From Fictibacillus nanhaiensis (GTDB lineage: Bacteria > Bacillota > Bacilli > Bacillales > Fictibacillaceae): a stretch of 64,000 nucleotides of DNA. Numbering within the stretch: the first letter of the stretch is position 1; each line of letters begins with the position of its first letter. The translations under genes and the position numbers were made by a program. The notes beneath the pieces are model-generated. The model did not search any database and was not told the origin of the DNA. It saw only the letters and a list, made by a program, of their open reading frames with translations. Below are positions 59,065-64,000 of the stretch, piece after piece. Location of the stretch: the NCBI RefSeq assembly GCF_023715445.1, contig NZ_JAMBOD010000008.1, forward strand, positions 62,001 to 126,000, read 5' to 3'.

Positions 59065-60039
59065 TCACCCGGAAGTCCGGCTCATTAGTTCCACTGACAC
59101 GCTTTCATCAATGTCACATTCGTAATCAGGATCCATCATTTTAAACAAGGCATGTGCAGCGGTTTTGCCCCACTCTTTTCTCGGTACTTTTATCGTAGTT
59201 AGCGGCGGATTAAAGTATTGAGATACATAAATATCATCAAATCCAATGATCGCGATATCTTCAGGTACTTTAAGACCCGTTCCTTGAATGGCTCTGATCG
59301 CTCCCATCGCCATCTCATCATTGGCACAGACAATCGCTGATGGGAGGTCTTGGCCATGCTCATCTATGTATTGGCGCATCGCAGCAAATCCGCTTTGTTC
59401 GGTAAAATCAGCACGGAGTAGGTCTTGGTCTGAAAGGCGGATGTCATGCTTTTGAATCTCCTTTTTAAAACCTTTTAAGCGAGACTCGCCGTCATAAGAT
59501 TCTACTGATCCTGTCATGTAACCGATCCTTTTGTGACCTTTTTTCAGAAGATGGTTCACCGCCATCGCTGATCCTTGCTCGTTTGGAAGAAGAACAGGTT
59601 TGATAAAAGTGGACTCCAATTCCCGGTCCAATACAATGCATGGAAGTTTTTCATCTGCAACTGATTTTAGGAATGAATCCTTCATATGGTAGTTAAGGAT
59701 GATTGCTCCATCGACATATCTTTCTACCAGGAGCCGGTGCTTGTCATCAGACGCATAGACCATCAGCTCGTATCCGTTTTGAATAACCACGTCCTGAATA
59801 CCTTCCATCATGTCGGTAAAAAAGGGGCCGGTAAATCCACTCAGAAACAAACCGATAATATTTGTTTTCTGCTCCTTCAGATTTTTGGCCAGACCGTTGG
59901 GGCGATAACCGATCTCCTTTGCAGCAGCGAGAACCTTCTGTTTCGTAACATCTGTGATCAAAGTGCTTCCATTAATGGAATAAGATGCCGTTGAAAGGCT
60001 GACACCAGCACGTTTCGCAACATCTTTTAATGTGACCAA
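59065..60039 (-). CDS. LacI family transcriptional regulator
   Basis: A 324-residue regulator. The start is TTG at 60039 with GGAGGAGGG upstream. The helix-turn-helix is TLKDVAKRAGVSLSTASYSI at residues 3-22, followed by a hinge helix RPNGLAKNLK and a periplasmic-binding-like sensor domain (about 60-324). It is the first gene of its operon, and three palindromes TTGAAACGTTTCAA lie directly upstream, so it should autoregulate the entire glycan operon. The related bglX operator may also be bound by it. Confidence 0.95.
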   Translation of the reverse strand: MVTLKDVAKRAGVSLSTASYSINGSTLITDVTKQKVLAAAKEIGYRPNGLAKNLKEQKTNIIGLFLSGFTGPFFTDMMEGIQDVVIQNGYELMVYASDDKHRLLVERYVDGAIILNYHMKDSFLKSVADEKLPCIVLDRELESTFIKPVLLPNEQGSAMAVNHLLKKGHKRIGYMTGSVESYDGESRLKGFKKEIQKHDIRLSDQDLLRADFTEQSGFAAMRQYIDEHGQDLPSAIVCANDEMAMGAIRAIQGTGLKVPEDIAIIGFDDIYVSQYFNPPLTTIKVPRKEWGKTAAHALFKMMDPDYECDIDESVSVELMSRTSG

Positions 60040-60059
60040 CTACCACCCTCCTCCGTCTG

Positions 60060-60168
60060 TAGAAACGTTTCAAAAAACAAGTAAAAAAATAGACTTACAT
60101 CCTTTTTGAAACGTTTCAACTGAAAGGAAAAAAATAAAAACCTTTACAATGAATTGAAACGTTTCAAT
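60060..60168. promoter_or_regulatory. Three LacI operators upstream of the glycan operon
   Basis: Sites with core GAAACGTTTC lie at 60060-60073 (TAGAAACGTTTCAA), 60106-60119 (TTGAAACGTTTCAA) and 60153-60168 (ATTGAAACGTTTCAAT), 46 and 48 bp apart. The last covers the predicted start point. Regular spacing suggests cooperative binding or looping. Confidence 0.8.
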
Positions 60169-60174
60169 GGCAAT

Positions 60175-60203
60175 ATTATAATTTATATTGTAAACGGTTA
60201 CAA
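60175..60203 (-). promoter_or_regulatory. Sigma-A promoter of the glycan operon
   Basis: On the minus strand TTGTAA, 17 bp, TATAAT. The cre site overlaps the -35 box, and the third LacI operator begins at the start point. Confidence 0.7.
60189..60202. promoter_or_regulatory. Perfect cre site (CcpA)
   Basis: TGTAAACGGTTACA matches all 14 positions of TGWAANCGNTNWCA. It overlaps the -35 box of the glycan operon and lies about 40 bp past the stop of the sugar isomerase gene. Confidence 0.8.
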
Positions 60204-60245
60204 TAGTACTTTTTGAATATTTTGAAATATTATGAGATAATTTGT

Positions 60246-61148
60246 CTATATTTCTCTTATTTTCACTTGTGGTTCAGCAGAGAACCCTGGAATCTTTTCA
60301 AGATACTGTTTTGAGATAACTATTCCTTGCTTTGTTTTTGACAGATCTCCTCCCCAAACAGGATCTTCGTGTTCTACACTCATTGCACCCGTGTATCCCA
60401 CTTCAGTCAGTTCAGAAATAAATTTCGTCCAGTTTAGGTCTCCCAAGCCGGGTAAACGGTATCTCCACCAGCTGAAATCTGATAAAACCCCCGCCCTCTT
60501 AAGTTGTTCATGATTGATTTCAGTATCTTTTGCATGAACATGAAAAATTTTGTGGCCGAATTCTTTAATGGGAAGATACGGGTCGATGAACTGCCAGAGG
60601 AGGTGAGAGGGATCATAAGCTAGACCAATATTTGGTGAATCCAGTCTTTCAAATAACTTCCTCCATAGATCTGGTGATATGGCGATATTCCCCATGAGCG
60701 GACAGTTCTCAAAGGCAATCTTAACGTTCTTTTCTTCAGCTAGTTTGATAACATCATGGAACAATGAAACGACCTTTTCCAAACTGTATTCAGGTTTTGA
60801 CCGGATTGCATCATAGCCATCGTAATGATCACCTTTTGCGGATTCTGATATTCCAGTGGAAGTCACTACGACTGGAATACCGAGTTCACCCGCCATCCTC
60901 ACACGGTTAAAGAGTTCATTTTTATGAAGAGCAGCCAGTTCTTCGTCTTCACTTAAAAAGTTTCTGCAATACGTTAACGCTGCGATTTCTATCTTTCTTT
61001 CTGAAACCACTTTTTCTAATGAATGAAATGGTACATTAGGTCCTACTTCTAAAGCTTGAAACGCATGATTAACCGACCAATCTACAATATCTTCTATGTC
61101 ATTCATACCGTGATGAACCAATGAATTTGTTAAAAAACCGAGCTTCAT
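60246..61148 (-). CDS. Sugar phosphate isomerase/epimerase, xylose-isomerase-like TIM barrel
   Basis: A 300-residue AP-endonuclease-2-like barrel. Likely metal ligands are Glu in AFENCPLMG near residue 145, Asp/His in GLAYDPSHLLWQ near 180, His in FHVHAKDTE near 207 and Glu in SVEHEDPVW near 260. The family includes inosose dehydratases, tagatose/psicose epimerases and hydroxypyruvate isomerases. ATG 61148 follows AAGGTGAGG. It is the last gene of the Gfo/Idh, propeller hydrolase, ROK, isomerase set and probably acts with the oxidoreductase on an unusual sugar. Confidence 0.85.
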   Translation of the reverse strand: MKLGFLTNSLVHHGMNDIEDIVDWSVNHAFQALEVGPNVPFHSLEKVVSERKIEIAALTYCRNFLSEDEELAALHKNELFNRVRMAGELGIPVVVTSTGISESAKGDHYDGYDAIRSKPEYSLEKVVSLFHDVIKLAEEKNVKIAFENCPLMGNIAISPDLWRKLFERLDSPNIGLAYDPSHLLWQFIDPYLPIKEFGHKIFHVHAKDTEINHEQLKRAGVLSDFSWWRYRLPGLGDLNWTKFISELTEVGYTGAMSVEHEDPVWGGDLSKTKQGIVISKQYLEKIPGFSAEPQVKIREI

Positions 61149-61152
61149 ATCC

Positions 61153-62319
61153 TCACCTTTTTTCTGTTAGATTTGCATGGAATATGGCATAAAGCAATGC
61201 TAAACTCGCAGCCCCGATCACACCGACCTGTTCTCCCATAGAAGAAGCCTCGATCTCAACTTGTCGTTTTTTATCAAGAAAAGAAAGCTCTCGGACCTCA
61301 TTTCTGATTTCAGAGAGCAAGGGCAGTTCTGAATCAGCAAGCTTGCCTCCTACCATAATCTTATTTACATGGAGCATATTGATGAAAGAAGTAAGAACCG
61401 TTGCGATTTGTTTTCCTGCATCTCTTGCCCCTTTTAGCATGTTTTCGTTGCCATGCTTGCATCCCGTTATAAAATCATCGATAGAACTTACATTAAATTC
61501 TTTTTCAATCGCAGCTTCGGATGCATACCGTTCCAAACAGCCACGGCTTCCGCACCAGCAAGGAGTTCCATCTGGCTGGTAGATCATATGACCTAGTTCG
61601 CCCGCACCTGTCAGATCACTTCGAAACAGCTGGTCTCTCAAATACATGCCTGAACCGATTCCTTGTCCGAGATAAACACATAGGAAATCCGTTTCATTCT
61701 TGCAAGATCCAAATAGCTTTTCAGCAAGCGCCATCCCTCGAACATGATGATCAAGATAAACAGGAATATGGAAGCGGGAAGAAATAGCCGATACGAGATC
61801 AACGTTCTCCCACCCCATATGTTCTGCTTCTAAAATCCGGCCGTTATCAAAATCAACAAGTCCGACTGACCCTACTCCGATGCAGGATACCGGAACTTTT
61901 GAAGTCGACAGAAAGCCTTCAAGCTCTTTTATTAATACATCTAAAAAATCGTTCTGATCGATTTTTTCAGGAATGGGAAAACGATGAAACTGCAGCACCT
62001 TCCCCTTTAAAGTCATGATGCCGAATTCAACACGGTCACTGCGGATATGAACACCCGCAATACGCTTGGACTCTTCATTTAAATCAAGGACGATGGTTTT
62101 GCGCCCTGCCCTCTTTTCCCCGCCTTCCATACTGCCAATCTCTACAACGAGTTCTTCAGCCATCAATTCCCCGATTATGTTCGTGATGGTGGCTGGTGTC
62201 AGCTTGGTAAAAGCAGCGATCTCCTGACGGGAAGGCTTTTCCAGCCTAAGAATCGACTGCAGTACGAGTGAGCGGTTTAACTGTTTCGTTCGTAACGTAT
62301 TTTGACCGATGAATGACAT
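61153..62319 (-). CDS. ROK family transcriptional regulator (NagC/XylR type)
   Basis: A 388-residue repressor. The N-terminal winged helix (about 15-70) includes PSRQEIAAFTKLTPATITNI. The ROK sugar-binding domain follows, with GVGSVGLVDFDNG near residue 150, GELGHM near 245 and the zinc motif CWCGSRGCLERYAS near 257. It is 4 bp upstream of the isomerase gene and 26 bp after the propeller hydrolase gene; it should control this operon in response to a sugar or sugar phosphate. Confidence 0.92.
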   Translation of the reverse strand: MSFIGQNTLRTKQLNRSLVLQSILRLEKPSRQEIAAFTKLTPATITNIIGELMAEELVVEIGSMEGGEKRAGRKTIVLDLNEESKRIAGVHIRSDRVEFGIMTLKGKVLQFHRFPIPEKIDQNDFLDVLIKELEGFLSTSKVPVSCIGVGSVGLVDFDNGRILEAEHMGWENVDLVSAISSRFHIPVYLDHHVRGMALAEKLFGSCKNETDFLCVYLGQGIGSGMYLRDQLFRSDLTGAGELGHMIYQPDGTPCWCGSRGCLERYASEAAIEKEFNVSSIDDFITGCKHGNENMLKGARDAGKQIATVLTSFINMLHVNKIMVGGKLADSELPLLSEIRNEVRELSFLDKKRQVEIEASSMGEQVGVIGAASLALLYAIFHANLTEKR

Positions 62320-62345
62320 TCTTTTCCTGACTCCTTATTTACGTG

Positions 62346-63332
62346 CTAGATTTTTACTTTACATAGACGCAGTTCATGCGCACCGTCTTCTCTTGTATAT
62401 TCATAATAGTACCATATAGAGCCTTCATGAATGATCGCATCTACGTAACGGACTGCTTTACCTGATGCCGTTTCGAGTACTGGGCCATCAACGTTGATCT
62501 TCGCGAATGTTCTTAGATCGAACGAAACAGCCAGTGCCATTTTTTCTTCATAATTCTGTTCTACGCCGACACTTCCATCCCATAGGACCGTGTATCCGTG
62601 CTGGGTTGGAATGATCGTAGTGAGGCGTGATTGATACTGGTCCCATCCTGAATCACTAACCGGGATCACCGTATCCACCCAATCAAAATGGATTCCGTCT
62701 TCACTGATCGCAAGACCTGTTGGTGCAACTGCAAGGCCCGTATTATGGACATCGCCTGTTTGGTGCATCTCTTCTTTAACAGCGGAATCCAGTCCTTTTG
62801 CATATACAAAATACATGTAATACTTGTTTTCATGCTTAACGATATAAGGATCTTTTACCCCTTCAACGCCAGGACGGTCGCTTGCAGTCAATACCTTCTT
62901 GCGGTTTTCAACCTGGAAGGATGATGGCGTCTCTGCTTCGACGACATCGATCCGCCAGCGGTTATCAGCAGGATCGACATAACTGATGTAAAGACGGTAT
63001 AGTTCATCGCTAACTTTTACGAGTGCAGAACGTTCAATCGAACTGGAGTTTAATTCGCGTTTATGGACACTCCAAACATCAGTAAAGTTTTCTCCGTCTT
63101 TGCTGCTCGCAATTCTAACTTCAAATCCGCGCTCATCTTCACCGTGTCCGCGAGGGTTGCGAAGACGGTAATACAGATAAAACGTCTCATCTTTGTCATC
63201 ATATAAAACAGTTGGTGCCCCTGCCCAATATCCTGTTTCGTTTCCAAGAGGTGATATGACTGTTTTTCCTTCTTCAGGGTTGAAAAGCGGTGCCAGATTT
63301 ACGATTGTGTCCTGTGTTTTTGTTTGTTCCAT
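62346..63332 (-). CDS. Five-bladed beta-propeller glycosidase-like protein (GH43/GH130-like)
   Basis: A 328-residue protein with repeating propeller blades (YWAGAPTVLYDDKDETFYLYYR, GFEVRIASSKDGENF, GVKDPYIVKHENKYYMYFVYA, GLAISEDGIHFDW). Acidic residues in the first and third blades (DDKDE and VKDPY) fit the GH43/GH130-type active site. There is no signal peptide, so an intracellular hydrolase or phosphorylase is expected. A perfect AAAGGAGG precedes the ATG. The exact family cannot be fixed by eye. Confidence 0.75.
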   Translation of the reverse strand: MEQTKTQDTIVNLAPLFNPEEGKTVISPLGNETGYWAGAPTVLYDDKDETFYLYYRLRNPRGHGEDERGFEVRIASSKDGENFTDVWSVHKRELNSSSIERSALVKVSDELYRLYISYVDPADNRWRIDVVEAETPSSFQVENRKKVLTASDRPGVEGVKDPYIVKHENKYYMYFVYAKGLDSAVKEEMHQTGDVHNTGLAVAPTGLAISEDGIHFDWVDTVIPVSDSGWDQYQSRLTTIIPTQHGYTVLWDGSVGVEQNYEEKMALAVSFDLRTFAKINVDGPVLETASGKAVRYVDAIIHEGSIWYYYEYTREDGAHELRLCKVKI

Positions 63333-63357
63333 TATAAAATCCTCCTTTATTATTTCA

Positions 63358-63483
63358 GTTTTACGGTACGTGTTCTTATATTTATTACACGTTCGCTCAG
63401 ACTCATTGAGGTTTCGCTCAAAAATGCCGAGTTACGCTCAAACTACCTTTAGTTTCGCTCAAAATATCCCTTTTTCGCTCAAA
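63358..63483. repeat. Tandem array of five 20-bp units with leader (copy 2)
   Basis: The leader (63358-63390, with ACGTGT / ACACGT) and units starting at 63391, 63411, 63431, 63452 and about 63471 repeat the element at 43941-44087 in the same orientation. One unit is missing relative to copy 1. It fills the 190-bp gap between the oxidoreductase and propeller-hydrolase genes. Confidence 0.85.
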
Positions 63484-63523
63484 TTACCTACATGGCAACA
63501 AAGTTTACGCGAAAACAGCCTTT

Positions 63524-64000
63524 TTATTCGATCTCTGAAACAGAGACTCTTCTTCCTTCTTGGCTGGATAATACTGCCGCATCGATCACTCTTGCACTTT
63601 CAGCTGCATAAGCAAACGACAATTCATGAGGTTTGTTGTTTTTTACCGCTTCATAAAACTCTTGATATTGTTTGCCGCGGGCAAGTCCTTTGAATTTATG
63701 CCTCTCCTCGATCTCAAGTTCTTCCCGTTCACCCGACCAAGAACCGTCAGCATTCTTTTTTCTTAAAAAAATCCGGCCGTGCTGATCCATAGAAACAGCT
63801 GATTTCGTCCCCACAATTTCAAGGCCGTCACCATCCTGCGGCAGAAGCCGGGAATTGTTCAGCGTAATCATTGCTCCGTTTTCTAACCGAGCGATCACAA
63901 CGGCCAGATCATCGTTCGTAACAGGGGCAGCAGATGATCCTTCTGACTGGCGCGCTTGGATGAATGTCGCAAGTTCAGCCTGTACGCTCTTAATTTCTCC
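63524..64000 (-). CDS. Gfo/Idh/MocA family oxidoreductase (5' end cut by window edge)
   Basis: The C-terminal 158 residues of a sugar or cyclitol dehydrogenase; the frame stays open to the right edge, so the start lies outside. Visible features are DDLAVVIARLENGAMITLNNSR, a beta-sheet segment, GRIFLRKKNADG and the family-typical end FYEAVKNNKP, AAESARVIDAAVLSSQEGRRV. It oxidises or reduces a sugar with NAD(P). It is upstream of the propeller hydrolase, ROK regulator and isomerase on the same strand, but the repeat array intervenes. Confidence 0.88.
   Translation of the reverse strand, partial: GEIKSVQAELATFIQARQSEGSSAAPVTNDDLAVVIARLENGAMITLNNSRLLPQDGDGLEIVGTKSAVSMDQHGRIFLRKKNADGSWSGEREELEIEERHKFKGLARGKQYQEFYEAVKNNKPHELSFAYAAESARVIDAAVLSSQEGRRVSVSEIE

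Noticed and set aside
43941-63483. CRISPR array
   Set aside because: Units are 20-21 bp without conserved full-length repeats separated by unique spacers, and no cas genes are present.
63193-63693. 166-residue plus-strand frame
   Set aside because: It crosses the propeller-hydrolase start, the repeat array and the oxidoreductase 3' end antisense to real genes.

Overview
The window looks like a chromosomal segment of a Bacillaceae bacterium, possibly Fictibacillus-like (inference, not proven). The reasons are strong AGGAGG-type ribosome binding sites, GTG and TTG starts, sigma-A promoters with cre sites, a Bacillus-type SdhCAB complex, carbohydrate ABC importers without their own ATPase, and an intergenic repeat of the type common in Bacillaceae. 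No rRNA, tRNA, phage or insertion sequence was seen. Most of the window is accessory catabolism.

Region 1 (1-6.8 kb, mostly minus strand): an aldehyde dehydrogenase cut by the left edge, a heme-oxygenase-like diiron (HDO/TenA-PqqC) protein with a complete ligand set, a permease, a creatininase-family hydrolase and a plant-type 2Fe-2S ferredoxin. A small plus-strand gene of unknown function lies divergent to the ferredoxin. A 17-bp motif is shared by the HDO upstream region and the ferredoxin intergenic region, suggesting one regulon. A further permease follows.

Region 2 (6.8-28 kb): a large carboxylic-acid catabolic block. It encodes an argininosuccinate-lyase-like C-N lyase, a two-subunit class I fumarase, an Sdh/NadB-like flavoprotein, a complete second SdhCAB, two MmgE/PrpD proteins, a divergent SucCD-type CoA ligase, a CitE-like lyase, a DASS carrier, a split TRAP transporter, a DUF1185-like protein, a 3-hydroxyisobutyrate-dehydrogenase-like enzyme and two paralogous FCD-type GntR regulators. 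Five copies of an operator (core TTGGATCCAA or TTGTATCCAA) precede five transcription units and tie the block into one regulon. Known members of these families suggest two readings: degradation of an N-succinyl amino acid or iminodisuccinate-type compound to fumarate, or degradation of a C5/C6 di- or tricarboxylate through a CoA ester.

Region 3 (28-35.7 kb): a GntR, second class I fumarase/tartrate dehydratase and tartrate/D-malate dehydrogenase operon, a DJ-1/PfpI protein, a 28-residue membrane peptide, a coiled-coil protein, and a kinase-isomerase-aldolase operon for salvage of 5-methylthioribose or 5-deoxyribose.

Region 4 (35.9-64 kb): an MFS exporter and a GH3 beta-glucosidase under a textbook cre/LacI-type promoter, then a minus-strand glycan-utilisation operon of about 20 kb. 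That operon has a LacI regulator, two GH35 enzymes, a GH144-like enzyme, two solute-binding proteins (one a 981-residue fusion), two permease pairs, an NHL-TPR-Yip1 membrane protein and a DUF5696-like secreted protein. Upstream lies a second sugar operon (Gfo/Idh oxidoreductase cut by the right edge, five-bladed-propeller glycosidase, ROK regulator, sugar isomerase). Degenerate 20-21-bp tandem repeat arrays occur three times, and two of them are near-copies 19.4 kb apart.
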